From Asticcacaulis benevestitus DSM 16100 = ATCC BAA-896 (GTDB lineage Bacteria > Pseudomonadota > Alphaproteobacteria > Caulobacterales > Caulobacteraceae): DNA of 64,000 nt. How positions within the stretch are numbered: position 1 is the stretch's first letter; each line of letters starts with the position of its first letter. The notes beneath the pieces were generated by a model. That model worked only from the letters and a program-made list of their open reading frames with translations, made no database searches and was not told the origin of the DNA. A program made the translations under genes and the position numbers. This document shows positions 48,987-57,630 of this stretch, one piece after another. Location of the stretch: assembly GCF_000376105.1 (NCBI RefSeq), contig NZ_AQWM01000004.1, forward strand, positions 161,178-225,177, in the 5' to 3' direction.

Positions 48987-50138
48987 TTGACGTCAACACT
49001 TTTAGCGCGCTATCGCATGCGCGCCCTCATGGCAGCGAGTTCTGTAGGTCTCCTGGTCGGCGCGTCGGTTGGCGCAGCCTGTCTGGGCAACCACATGGCT
49101 CGCGAGAGCGGCCAGCGGCAAGACGCCGCCCGCCTCATGATGGCAAGCCAGGATGGTACGGTAGATATGGCGGCGCTCGATGCTTCGGGCACTGGCCGCG
49201 TCGATACCAGCGCGCTGAACATCGCCATGCGCTTTTCGCGCTTCGCCGATTCCGGCACCGAAAACACCCTGCTCGCCCAAAACCTGACCACCATTCGCAC
49301 GTCGAGCGATATGCGCAGCCAGCGCGACCTGCCAGACACCCAGTCAGGCGCGTCTGTCGTCCGCGCCAGCCTCGACACAACCTCGTCGATGAACAACCTC
49401 TCCACACCCGCCGTTCGCGCCGCCGCAGCCATGAATTTCAAGGCCGCCACCCGCAGCGACAGCGACTGCCTGACACAGGCCGTCTATTATGAAGCGCGCG
49501 GCGAAGGCACCGACGGCATGCGCGCCGTCGCTCAGGTCATCCTCAACCGCGTCCGCCACCCCGCCTATCCGAAGTCGATCTGCGGCGTCGTTTATCAGGG
49601 CGCCACGCAGCGCATCTCCTGCCAGTTCAGCTTTGTCTGTAACGGCGCCATGGGCGCGCCGGTCGAAACCTCAGCCTGGCGGCGCGCCAAGAAGGTCTCG
49701 GAAGCCGCTCTGGCTGGCTATGTGATGCCGTCGGTCGGCACCTCGACCAGTTTCCACACCACCGGCGTGAAACCCGGCTGGTCGGGCACCATGGAACGGG
49801 TCGCCCAGATCGGCACCCATATCTTTTATCAGTTCCGCGGCCGTGGCGCGCGCATCGCCGGCACAGCGGATGGCGTGAGACCATCGGACACCATGCCGCA
49901 AGTGACGGCCCCTGCGGCAACGGCTGTTATTGCCGAAGCCCAAACGCCGGCCCAGACACCGGCCCAGACCACAGCCCTGCTCAACACCCTGTCGAAAATG
50001 CAGGGGACGTCGGTCAAGCCGGTGCAGACCGCCGCGCAGGTCCACGGCAAGACGGCGCAGGAGATCGTGTCCGAGGTCGCGCTGCCGGCCAAGACCGCAC
50101 CAGTCGCAACAACGTCCGCTAAGGGCGTTTCTCAATAA
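48987..50138 (+). CDS. SleB-type cell wall hydrolase
   Basis: Cleaves peptidoglycan, probably in the periplasm during growth. The 383 residues begin (TTG 48987) with a hydrophobic N-terminal segment (about 12-31), then a linker. The Hydrolase_2/SleB domain follows (about 158-280): DCLTQAVYYEARGEGTDGMRAVAQVILNRV with the catalytic Glu, the paired cysteines (SICGVVY, CQFSFVC) and TSTSFHTTGVKPGWS. The C-terminal 100 residues are Ala/Thr/Gln-rich with AQTPAQTPAQT repeats. Upstream DNA carries a CtrA-type box, consistent with cell-cycle control. Confidence 0.88.
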   Translation: MTSTLLARYRMRALMAASSVGLLVGASVGAACLGNHMARESGQRQDAARLMMASQDGTVDMAALDASGTGRVDTSALNIAMRFSRFADSGTENTLLAQNLTTIRTSSDMRSQRDLPDTQSGASVVRASLDTTSSMNNLSTPAVRAAAAMNFKAATRSDSDCLTQAVYYEARGEGTDGMRAVAQVILNRVRHPAYPKSICGVVYQGATQRISCQFSFVCNGAMGAPVETSAWRRAKKVSEAALAGYVMPSVGTSTSFHTTGVKPGWSGTMERVAQIGTHIFYQFRGRGARIAGTADGVRPSDTMPQVTAPAATAVIAEAQTPAQTPAQTTALLNTLSKMQGTSVKPVQTAAQVHGKTAQEIVSEVALPAKTAPVATTSAKGVSQ

Positions 50139-50484
50139 CGCTGATTTCTCAGTAACACGGGGGATATTTCAGACATAAAAGCGCTGGCCCTGCGGCCGGC
50201 GCTTTTATGTTAGCCGTAGAGCGAAGCAATATATTACCGCACGCACACAGACTTGCGGAAACTAGATAGTCCTTTTTACACACGCATCTCAATTGTCATA
50301 TTTTACGCGTTTGGCAGCCGCCGTTAGGATTTCAACAACCTTAATCTGACACGTTGCCCCAAAGGCGCGTCTTTACCAAGAGTCGCAATGGGCTTGACTA
50401 TGCCCGTTTGCGTTCCGAAAACTGGCAAAGCCTCTCATGGATCAACATCTTCTTAGTCATACGCAAGTTTGTCAGGGGCCACTA
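50139..50484. other. Intergenic region upstream of the chemoreceptor
   Basis: Holds the terminator at 50173-50210 and then about 270 bases without a gene. GCTTGACTATG near 50391 could be a -35 element for the receptor gene. No flagellar-type promoter is obvious. Confidence 0.4.
50173..50210. terminator. Strong bidirectional terminator
   Basis: ACATAAAAGCGCTGGCC / GGCCGGCGCTTTTATGT, about 17-base arms with a single G-T pair and CTGC loop. It ends the hydrolase gene. Confidence 0.9.
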
Positions 50485-52209
50485 ATGACGAAAATCAGTG
50501 CAGCCAGCACCTCCGGCGGGTTCAAGATCTCGAACTGGTCGTTTACCGTAAAATTCATGGCGCCGGCTGCGGTCGCCACCGCCCTGATGGCCGTTCTGGC
50601 GTTCGGTGCCATCACCATCATGAACGGTCAGGGCAAGACCATCGACGACATCAATATGAACGCCCTGCCGCAGGTCGTCGAACTCGGCGATATCAAGGCC
50701 TCCATCAAGGAAGCCAATGGCCAGCTCTATAACGCCCTGACCAAGAAGGCCACCGACCCGACGGCCAACGCCTCGGCTCAGGTCACCAAGGTGACCGAAG
50801 ATCTCGGCAAGATCGAAGCCCGCGTCAAGGCAGACGGCAGCAAGGCTACCGACCCGGCGCAAAAGAAGCTGCTTGGCGACCTCGCCAAGGAAGTCAAGAC
50901 CTACAAAGAAGCCGTAGAATTCGCCGGTCAGGTGATGGACGTCGATTTCCCCTCGGTCGGGCCGATGATGTCGCAGTTCGACGACGGCTATAAGAAGATG
51001 TCGGAACTGAGCGACCAGTTGATCAACGCCAATGTCGCCGCCGCCAAGACGTCCGCCGCCGACGCCAAGACGGCGCAAACCGCCGGCATCAGCATGTTGA
51101 CCATCTTCGCTGTCATCATGGCGGTGATCTCGGGCGGCATCGCCTACATCTTCTCGCGCGTCACCGTGACCGGCATCAACCGCATCGCCAAGACAACCGA
51201 AGAACTGGCCAACGGCAACTTCAACGTCGATATTTCGGCGCTCGCCCGTCGCGACGAACTGAAGTCGGTTGTCGACAGCCTCAACATCTTCAAGTCCAAT
51301 GCGCAGGAAAAGATGCGCCTTATGGAAATGGAAAAGGCGACCAACGCCACCCGTGAAGAACGCGCCCGTCAAATGGCCGAACTGGCAGATCGCTTCCGCC
51401 ACGAAGCTCAGGACATGCTGGATGCGCTCGGCAATGCCGCTTCGGATCTCGACGCCAACGGCCGTACTCTTCTGACCATCGCCCAGGAAAACGAGCGCCG
51501 TTCGCAATCGGCTGTGTCCTCGATCCGCAACTCGGCCGACAACGTTCAGAACGTTGCCTCCGCCACGACCGAGCTTTCCGCCTCGATCGGCGTTATTGGC
51601 GACCAGGCCGTCCGCTCGGTTGAGATCGCCGCTGAAGCCGTGTCGGAAGCCGACCGCACCAACGCTTCGATGGCCGAACTCAGCCGCGCCGCCGACCAGA
51701 TCGGTGAAGTGGTTGACCTGATCAACGCCATCGCCCAGCAAACCAATCTGCTGGCCCTCAACGCCACCATCGAATCGGCACGTGCCGGTGAAGCCGGTAA
51801 GGGCTTCGCGGTTGTCGCCTCGGAAGTGAAATCGCTGGCCCAGCAAACCGCCAAAGCCACCGACGAAATCCGCGAGCGCATCAAGGACATCCAGTCGGCC
51901 GCTTCCAATGGCGTCAGCGCCATCAAGGGCATCGGCGAAACGATCAAGCACATGAACGAGATCGCCTCGTCCATCGCCGACTCGGTTCACCAGCAAGGCG
52001 ACGCGACCAACGAAATCGCCCGCAACGTCAACGAAGCCTCCGACGGCACCTCGATGGCCTCCAGCTCGGTGGCGCAACTCTCCGCTTCGGCCGCAGATAC
52101 GGAAAAGGCCTCCACCGAAATGCTCGGCGCCGCCAACCAGCTGACGCAGCGCACCGAAGCCATGGGCGAAAATATCCGCCGCTTCCTGTCGGAACTTACG
52201 GCCGCTTAA
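50485..52209 (+). CDS. Methyl-accepting chemotaxis protein, membrane-bound
   Basis: A 574-residue chemoreceptor. TM1 lies at about residues 20-45, then a helical periplasmic sensor domain with a four-helix bundle pattern ([32 protein letters not shown]), TM2 at about 200-225, HAMP ([24 protein letters not shown]) and the cytoplasmic signalling hairpin with [32 protein letters not shown]. The C-terminus LSELTAA lacks the CheR/CheB-docking pentapeptide. The start ATG 50485 is preceded by CAGGGG. The ligand is unknown. Confidence 0.93.
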   Translation: MTKISAASTSGGFKISNWSFTVKFMAPAAVATALMAVLAFGAITIMNGQGKTIDDINMNALPQVVELGDIKASIKEANGQLYNALTKKATDPTANASAQVTKVTEDLGKIEARVKADGSKATDPAQKKLLGDLAKEVKTYKEAVEFAGQVMDVDFPSVGPMMSQFDDGYKKMSELSDQLINANVAAAKTSAADAKTAQTAGISMLTIFAVIMAVISGGIAYIFSRVTVTGINRIAKTTEELANGNFNVDISALARRDELKSVVDSLNIFKSNAQEKMRLMEMEKATNATREERARQMAELADRFRHEAQDMLDALGNAASDLDANGRTLLTIAQENERRSQSAVSSIRNSADNVQNVASATTELSASIGVIGDQAVRSVEIAAEAVSEADRTNASMAELSRAADQIGEVVDLINAIAQQTNLLALNATIESARAGEAGKGFAVVASEVKSLAQQTAKATDEIRERIKDIQSAASNGVSAIKGIGETIKHMNEIASSIADSVHQQGDATNEIARNVNEASDGTSMASSSVAQLSASAADTEKASTEMLGAANQLTQRTEAMGENIRRFLSELTAA

Positions 52210-52239
52210 AAGCTGAACGCACCTGATGCTGAAAAGAAG

Positions 52240-52272
52240 ACGGAGACACCTCGTTGTGTCTCCGTTTTTTTT
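52240..52272 (+). terminator. Rho-independent terminator of the chemoreceptor
   Basis: ACGGAGACA / TGTCTCCGT nine-base arms around CCTCGTTG, followed by TTTTTTT. Confidence 0.9.
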
Positions 52273-52427
52273 GCGCCGAATCACCTCGATCCACAAAATT
52301 TGACGCAGCGCAATATTGATTCATACGAAATTAAACCTTCGGATGTACATCAGCGGTTACGGGCCTATCTTACCTTGCAAGGCCCCTCAGAAACCAAGAT
52401 CATTGTCCCAGCGTGAAAGTTTGCAAA

Positions 52428-52805
52428 ATGCATAGCTCGATTTCCAAAACCCTTCTGGCCGGCGCTCTCGCGCTCTCCTTCGCCTCAACCGCCGCCTTCG
52501 CGGATTGTGATGAAGTTCAGGAAACTCAAGTCGGCAAGGCCATCGCCGCTGCCGCCAGCGCCAAGATCGCTGCCGTGGTGCCGACCCAGTCGAAGCAAAT
52601 GATCAACCTGGAAACCTGCGACAGCGTGGGTGGCGGCCTGGCCGCTGAATTCAAGTTCAACGTCATCGGCGCGGACGGCCTGTACTGGGTCACCGGTTCG
52701 GCCAAGGTTGCCGGCGGCAAGGTCGCCGACATGAAGATCGGCGGCATGAGCCCCAACCTGGCAGCCGCCTCGGCCAAGGCTGGCGTGAAGCTCGCTTCCA
52801 ACTAA
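52428..52805 (+). CDS. Secreted small protein A of a paralogous pair
   Basis: A 125-residue exported protein (signal peptide ending TAAFA, mature about 100 residues). It carries two cysteines in DCDEVQE and LETCDS, probably a disulfide. It aligns with the 53048 gene: CxEQE-like start, Q-I/V-NxETC, ADGLYWV and the C-terminal SPNLAAASAKAGVKLAsN. An alternative start is 52413. No family is recognised; the fold looks like a small beta-rich domain, and the mature sequence is Ala-rich. It is followed by its own terminator. Confidence 0.72.
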   Translation: MHSSISKTLLAGALALSFASTAAFADCDEVQETQVGKAIAAAASAKIAAVVPTQSKQMINLETCDSVGGGLAAEFKFNVIGADGLYWVTGSAKVAGGKVADMKIGGMSPNLAAASAKAGVKLASN

Positions 52806-52850
52806 GATTGACGGGGCGCCTGACGCCCCGGGTAATGTATTTGCAAAGAG

Positions 52851-52881
52851 GGTGCGGGCTATTGGCCTGCACCTTTTTTTT
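52851..52881 (+). terminator. Rho-independent terminator of small protein A
   Basis: GGTGCGGGC / GCCTGCACC arms followed by TTTTTTTTT. A smaller GGGGCG/CGCCCC stem at 52813-52828 precedes it. Confidence 0.85.
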
Positions 52882-53047
52882 TATTTTGTTTCAAGATTGT
52901 AGTTGGCATTAACCTTTGCGGCGTTGCGCAGCAAGGAATGCAACGGCGCCGGTTAAGCCTTCCCAAGAGAATTCTCTGATTTAACCGAATATTTTCCTAT
53001 CTTTTGTACAGTTATCCTCATCCTGAAGAACCTCAAGGAGAGAACAG

Positions 53048-53422
53048 ATGATCAAGAAAACCCTTATTGCCGCCGCCGCCATCATGGCCATGTCCACGGT
53101 CGCCGCCGTCGCCGCCCCCTGCTCGGACGAACAGGAATCCGCTGCCGGCATGCTCGCCGCTGGTGTTGGCAAGGCCGCCGTTTCCAAAGTCGTTGCCGTC
53201 ACCGGCAAACAGATGGTCAACATCGAAACCTGCGAATTCCGCGCCGGCGCCTATCAGGTCGACTACAAGTACAACTTCCTTGCCGCTGACGGCCTCTACT
53301 GGGTCGAACTGTCGGCCAAGTTCGGCGCCGATGGCTCTGGCGCCACCAGCAGGGTGACCAAGGCCAGCCCCAACATGGCCGCCGCGGAAGCCAAGGCCGG
53401 CGTCAAGCTTGCCGCCAACTAA
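53048..53422 (+). CDS. Secreted small protein B of a paralogous pair
   Basis: A 124-residue exported protein (signal peptide ending AAVAAP). It aligns with the 52428 protein: PCSDEQES, KQMVNIETCEF, ADGLYWVELSAKF and SPNMAAAEAKAGVKLAAN are conserved in position. Both have exactly two cysteines. RBS: CAAGGAGAGAACAG. Each gene has a separate terminator, so the two are probably regulated separately despite their common origin. Function unknown. Confidence 0.72.
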   Translation: MIKKTLIAAAAIMAMSTVAAVAAPCSDEQESAAGMLAAGVGKAAVSKVVAVTGKQMVNIETCEFRAGAYQVDYKYNFLAADGLYWVELSAKFGADGSGATSRVTKASPNMAAAEAKAGVKLAAN

Positions 53423-53454
53423 GACCTGATACCTTGTGACCTCAGGGTCAAACG

Positions 53455-53487
53455 AAACCCCTCATGACCACGTCATGAGGGGTTTTG
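53455..53487. terminator. Bidirectional terminator
   Basis: AAACCCCTCATGAC / GTCATGAGGGGTTT, perfect 14-base arms with a three-base loop, followed by TGCTTTTT on the plus strand. It lies between protein B and the convergent small gene at 53511. Confidence 0.88.
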
Positions 53488-53510
53488 CTTTTTAACTATG
53501 AAGGATGGAC

Positions 53511-53651
53511 CTACTTCCGTTGAATCGGTTTGAAGTCCTGCGGGCGACTGACTGCGCGCGTTTCCTTGCCGCGTGGACTGGCGAACAGCCCTCCGAACAG
53601 CGCGAAGGATGTCATGGCGTGTTGTTTCTTGTCTTGATCTTGGTCATGCAT
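53511..53651 (-). CDS. 46-residue small protein, unrecognised
   Basis: The ATG (53651-53649) lies nine bases after a strong AAAAGGAGAC ribosome site on the minus strand. The peptide starts MHDQDQDKKQHAMTSFALFG, continues GLFASPRGKETRAV and ends in RPQDFKPIQRK. It has an acidic/basic head, a short hydrophobic FALFGGLFA and a basic tail. It is followed by a hairpin shared with protein B and preceded by AT-rich DNA suited to a promoter. A competing plus-strand frame (53505-53816) has no ribosome site. No family known. Confidence 0.55.
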   Translation of the reverse strand: MHDQDQDKKQHAMTSFALFGGLFASPRGKETRAVSRPQDFKPIQRK

Positions 53652-54011
53652 GGGTTGCGTCTCCTTTTCCAAATGCGTTTGATGGACCAGAAGACGCGGC
53701 GCAGCTCGCAGGGGTTTTCACCCTCTCAGTCGTCGTCGCGTCGTAGGGATACTATGCCAGAAATTTTTACAGACGCAACAACTAATCCGAACACGGATCA
53801 TATTATTACAAATTAAAATACTATGTAATTGTTTTTATTAATATTAATATAGGTTAATTCTGGCATAAAACTTCACTTTCTACAAAATAACTCGAGAAAA
53901 ATTCTCCCACCCGATTCATTCTAAAGCAACCCTCTTCGGTTAATTTAGGCCTGTCTCAAAAGGAGACCGCCGGCACATGTCCTGACCGGTGATCCGCGGA
54001 GCGTTAGCGTC
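53652..54011. other. AT-rich promoter region
   Basis: About 360 bases between the 46-residue gene (minus) and the aspartic protease (plus). The AT-rich stretch (about 53760-53900) stands out from the surrounding high-GC DNA. It likely holds both divergent promoters. No gene supported. Confidence 0.45.
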
Positions 54012-54536
54012 ATGATCAAATCAGCTATTGTTTTAGGCAGCGCCGTCTTTTGCGCCGTGCTCGCCGGAACAGGCATCCTGTCGCTCGGCGAACACGCTGA
54101 TAAGGCCGATAGCGTCCAGGTGGCATCCTATAGCGCGCCGGAGACCGTGGCGGTCAGCACCACCGCCAGCCAAGGCCATGTCACCGCTATTCCGAAATCG
54201 GCCAATGGCCATTTTTACGCGACCGCCGTCGTCAACGCCAAGGCCGTACGCTTTCTGGTCGATACCGGCGCCAGCATGATCGCCCTCACCCCCGCTGATG
54301 CCCGCCGCCTCGGCTTCACCGATCTGGTTTATGACGCCGAGGTCAGCACCGCCAACGGCAAGACCGCTGTGGCGCGCATCACCTTAAGCTCCGTCACCGT
54401 AGGCCAGAGCACGGTGCGCAATGTTGAGGGCGTGGTGGTCAAGGAAGGCCTGTCGGACTCCCTACTCGGCATGAGCTATCTCGGCAAGCTGAGCCGCATG
54501 GAAGTCACGCAATCGAGCCTTATTCTGCATCCTTGA
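54012..54536 (+). CDS. Retropepsin-like aspartic protease
   Basis: A 174-residue single-domain protease, probably anchored by an N-terminal membrane segment (about 5-25). The catalytic motif is FLVDTGASM (about 93-101), and the second conserved segment is LLGMSYLGKL (about 151-160), as in the clan AA family of TIGR02281-type bacterial proteins. It would work as a homodimer. The substrate is unknown. Its 3' end overlaps the convergent dusA by 17 bases. Confidence 0.87.
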   Translation: MIKSAIVLGSAVFCAVLAGTGILSLGEHADKADSVQVASYSAPETVAVSTTASQGHVTAIPKSANGHFYATAVVNAKAVRFLVDTGASMIALTPADARRLGFTDLVYDAEVSTANGKTAVARITLSSVTVGQSTVRNVEGVVVKEGLSDSLLGMSYLGKLSRMEVTQSSLILHP

Positions 54537-55545
54537 GTTCATAGGCTTCACGGCGCGCTTCCGAAGCCGCCAGAGCCTCGCGCACCGCCGCAACCGCCCG
54601 ATCCATCACCTCAAGGCCTGCGCCCGGCGCGATCGAATCGACCGTCATGATGCGGCGGAAGGCCCGCGCGCCCGGAAGACCATGCATGATGCCGAGCATA
54701 TGCCGCGTCATGTGGGTCAGCGGCACACCGGCCGCAAGCTGTCCGGCCATATAGGGGCGATAGGCCTCCAGCGCCGCGAACGGCCCGACATCCACACCCT
54801 CGCCAAAGAACATACGATCAACCTGCCCCAGCAGCGCCGGCTCGTGATAGGCGACCCGCCCCAGCATGACGCCATCGACGTGTTGCAAATGGCCTTGCGC
54901 CGCTTCCAACGAACCGATCCCACCGTTGATAGCGATGGTCAGCTCCGGGTAGCTGCGCTTCAGTTCATAGACCAGGTCGTAATCAAGCGGCGGCACATCG
55001 CGGTTTTCCTTGGGCGACAGCCCCTTCAGCCAGGCCTTACGCGCATGGACGGCGAATGAGGTCACGCCGGCTTTTTTGCAAGCCTCGACCAGGGCGAACA
55101 GGCTGTCGCGCGCCGCCTGATCATCAACACCGATGCGGCATTTAACGGTCGCCGGCAGGTGCGTGGCCTCGATCATGGCCTGCATGCAGTCCGCCACCAG
55201 TTGCGGTTCGCGCATCAGGCAGGCGCCGAAACTGCCCGACTGGACGCGATCGGACGGACAGCCGCAGTTGAGATTGACCTCGTCATAGCCCCAGTCCTCG
55301 GCGATCTTGGCGCACTGCGCCAGCTCCGCCGGCTCGGAACCACCCAGTTGCAGCGCCACGGGATGCTCGACCTCGGAATAGCCGAGCAGGCGCTCACGGT
55401 CGCCATGGATCACCGCCTTGGTGGTCACCATCTCGGTATAGAGCAGGGCATGGCGCGTCAGGGTGCGATGGAAGGCCCGGCAATGCCGGTCCGTCCAGTC
55501 CATCATGGGTGCAACACTAAAAGTATGTGCTTGATTTTTAATCAT
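54520..55545 (-). CDS. dusA: tRNA-dihydrouridine synthase A
   Basis: FMN enzyme that reduces uridines 20 and 20a in tRNA. The 341 residues begin IKNQAHTFSVAPMMDWTDRHCRAF, the conserved FMN-binding start, then VALQLGGSEP, the catalytic Cys in LNCGCPSDRV (about 100) and INGGIGS and VMLGRVAY phosphate loops. ATG 55545 is chosen; the open frame continues to 55602 but is AT-rich and outside the family. The 5' end borders an integrase, so this is the insertion site of an island. Confidence 0.94.
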   Translation of the reverse strand: MIKNQAHTFSVAPMMDWTDRHCRAFHRTLTRHALLYTEMVTTKAVIHGDRERLLGYSEVEHPVALQLGGSEPAELAQCAKIAEDWGYDEVNLNCGCPSDRVQSGSFGACLMREPQLVADCMQAMIEATHLPATVKCRIGVDDQAARDSLFALVEACKKAGVTSFAVHARKAWLKGLSPKENRDVPPLDYDLVYELKRSYPELTIAINGGIGSLEAAQGHLQHVDGVMLGRVAYHEPALLGQVDRMFFGEGVDVGPFAALEAYRPYMAGQLAAGVPLTHMTRHMLGIMHGLPGARAFRRIMTVDSIAPGAGLEVMDRAVAAVREALAASEARREAYELKDAE

Positions 55546-55668
55546 TTTTTCAATACTATCAAAGACTAAAAGGAGAACGATTGCACTCGAAAAATCGCTC
55601 AAAAACGGCCAAATACTACCATCTACGATCTCTCACTGCACGCATTTTGCACTCATTCGGAACTGTAA
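55480..55668. other. Junction of dusA with the island (inferred attachment site region)
   Basis: Integrases next to dusA recombine into the first part of that gene. The conserved DusA start (APMMDWTDRHC, about 55473-55505) is the expected core, restored by the incoming DNA. The second copy lies at the other island end, outside the window, so the exact att core cannot be given. Between 55546 and 55668 the DNA is AT-rich and holds the integrase promoter. Confidence 0.4.
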
Positions 55669-56793
55669 ATGGCTACCTATGCAAAGCAGAAGTCAGGCCG
55701 CTGGCGGGCTCAGGTCCGAAGGAAGGGGCATGAGCTCAGCGAAACCTTCCTTTTGCGTCAGGACGCAGAGGCGTGGGCAAGGCGTGTAGAATGCGAGATC
55801 GATAATGGCAAAACGCCGACATTAAGGAACATCATCGGCATCAAGACATTCGGCGGCCTTATAGACCTTCATCTCGAAGATATGAAGGAGGTAGGGAAAC
55901 AAATCGGTCGCTCAAAGGCTTTCAGCATGACCCTCCTCAAAAGGGAGCTAGGCGAGATCCGGTACGAAAACCTGGACAGGGAGCGAATAATTCAGTTCGG
56001 ACGCGCCAGAGCTAAGGATGGCGCCGGTCCGCCAACCTTGAGCATTGATATTGGATATATCCGTACAATCCTGTCTCATGCAGCCGCCATTCATGGCCTT
56101 CCAACTACGACAGAACATGTGGACCTTGCCCGTATCGCATTAAGCCGACTTGGGCTTGTTGGCAAAGGCAAGGAGCGGGACCGGCGGCCTACGGAGGATG
56201 AGATCGCGGCCCTTCTCAAATATTTCGCTAGTGGCGGGCGGACTTGCTTTCCAATGGGACGCATCATTAGCTTTGCGATCGCGACGGCCATGCGGCAGGA
56301 GGAAATCTGTCGCGTAACCTGGGCTGATTTGTCTCCCAGGATGCGAACCTTGGTCATTCGAGATCGAAAAGATCCGAAGGAGAAGAAGGGTAACGACCAG
56401 ACGATCCCCCTGCTCTCAGTTAGCGGCTTCGACGCCTGGAAGCTTGTCGAAGCGCAGAGGCTGTCGGGCGATGGCAATCATCAGCGCATTTTCCCCTACA
56501 ACGGTAAATCGGTCGGTACCGCATTTCGCAGGGCCTGCGTCGAGTTGGGTATCGAAGATCTGCACTTCCATGATTTCCGGCACGAAGGCACAAGTCGCCT
56601 GTTCGAGGCTGGCTTTGAAATCCCTCAGGTCGCCCTCGTCACCGGTCACAAGGACTGGAAGATGCTTAAGCGGTACACGCACCTCAAGCCGCAGCATTTG
56701 CACATTATCGCCAAGTCATTGCCGGCGCAAACACCAACGAATTATGACTGGGATGAGCATTTTAATGACAGTCAAATTTCAAAGGCAAACTGA
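55669..56793 (+). CDS. Tyrosine recombinase (dusA-associated integrase)
   Basis: A 374-residue site-specific recombinase. The catalytic set is Arg in AMRQEEICRVTW (about 208), Lys in the beta-hairpin DRKDPKEKKG, HxxR in HDFRHEGTSR (about 302-305), His/Trp of GHKDWK and the nucleophile Tyr in LKRYTHL (about 337). The N-terminus KQKSGRWRAQVRRKG is the small arm-binding domain. It lies directly upstream of dusA, as in dusA-targeting prophages and islands. GC content is lower than that of the core genes. Confidence 0.93.
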   Translation: MATYAKQKSGRWRAQVRRKGHELSETFLLRQDAEAWARRVECEIDNGKTPTLRNIIGIKTFGGLIDLHLEDMKEVGKQIGRSKAFSMTLLKRELGEIRYENLDRERIIQFGRARAKDGAGPPTLSIDIGYIRTILSHAAAIHGLPTTTEHVDLARIALSRLGLVGKGKERDRRPTEDEIAALLKYFASGGRTCFPMGRIISFAIATAMRQEEICRVTWADLSPRMRTLVIRDRKDPKEKKGNDQTIPLLSVSGFDAWKLVEAQRLSGDGNHQRIFPYNGKSVGTAFRRACVELGIEDLHFHDFRHEGTSRLFEAGFEIPQVALVTGHKDWKMLKRYTHLKPQHLHIIAKSLPAQTPTNYDWDEHFNDSQISKAN

Positions 56794-57204
56794 TGCCATG
56801 AATAGCAAGAAGCATAGTTCACAAGCTGTGCGGGCGTGTTAAGCCGCGCCCCCCAAACATACTGATATATCTCAGATCGGCAAATTTTACCAGTTTGTGC
56901 CGACCAGCTATTGTGCGTTAAAACACCGAAAACACGCACTTTTCGCGTTAAATAGCGGAAAAACGCGCAAGCCCCTCGTAATACACTGACTTAAATAAAA
57001 AACCGATTTGCGCCAGCGGCACGTTCTTGTGGACATCTACTGCAGCTCTATGCATGGCATAGTTTTTTTGAATCCAACATACTCAACGCACGGCGCCATC
57101 CTGCCGTTGGTGGCAACGATGGCGCGCGCCCGACCACGATGTCAGGTTAGTGGCCCGCGTCAAGCATCATCGAGAGAGGACCATGTTCGACGTGCCAGCC
57201 CCCT
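56794..57204. repeat. Intergenic region with two related short repeats
   Basis: About 410 bases without a supported gene. GTGCGTT...AACACGCAC at 56913-56939 and CGCGTT...AACGCG at 56944-56967 are two tandem, similar, imperfectly inverted units. They could be integrase or excision sites, or terminators. Small frames here have no ribosome site. Confidence 0.5.
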
Positions 57205-57522
57205 TTAGCTCGAGGAGACAATGTGAACATCGACGCGCATGGACGCGTCTAGGCCGTCGTCGTTGGCAAGGAGGTCCAGAATGCGCTGGTGTGGCTCGTC
57301 GTGGACCGGGTTGGAGTAGTGCCGATCAAACGATGCCTGGTCGCGGTAGAACTCGAATGCCCACATCACGTCGGCGTTGCCGTCGTCACGGCTGAGGACC
57401 CAGTCTACGGGACCGTCCGGGTCGCCCGTGAAGTGGAGTTCGGTGCATAGGTGGAACAACTCTTCACCCTTGCCGGGCTTTGCCTGGAACCGCAGCACTA
57501 CACCGGGTTGATTTTTCTGCAT
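57205..57522 (-). CDS. Antibiotic-biosynthesis-monooxygenase-like (ABM) protein
   Basis: A 105-residue dimeric alpha-beta barrel protein: GVVLRFQAKPGKGEELFHLCTEL then WAFEFYRDQASFDRHYSNP, typical of ABM/quinol monooxygenases such as YgiN. The start is ATG 57522 with GAGGAG eight bases upstream. It is divergent from the TetR gene at 57631, with three palindromic operators between them, so TetR probably represses it. Confidence 0.85.
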   Translation of the reverse strand: MQKNQPGVVLRFQAKPGKGEELFHLCTELHFTGDPDGPVDWVLSRDDGNADVMWAFEFYRDQASFDRHYSNPVHDEPHQRILDLLANDDGLDASMRVDVHIVSSS

Positions 57523-57542
57523 GGCGCCATCTCCTCGAATGA

Positions 57543-57612
57543 TGGAACGACTTCCGTTCCTCAAAATTGCATGGAACAATGTTCCATAATTAGCACTTGG
57601 AACAACGTTCCA
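57543..57612. promoter_or_regulatory. Three palindromic TetR operators
   Basis: TGGAACAATGTTCCA (57572-57586) and TGGAACAACGTTCCA (57598-57612) are near-identical palindromes, and GGAACGACTTCCGTTCC (57544-57560) is a variant. Spacing between centres is 26-27 bases. They lie in the ABM/TetR divergent region. Confidence 0.8.
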
Positions 57613-57630
57613 CGCATGTCAAGATAATTC

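Noticed and set aside
53505..53816. 103-residue plus-strand frame
   Set aside because: No ribosome site and no family pattern; the opposite strand carries a small gene with strong signals.
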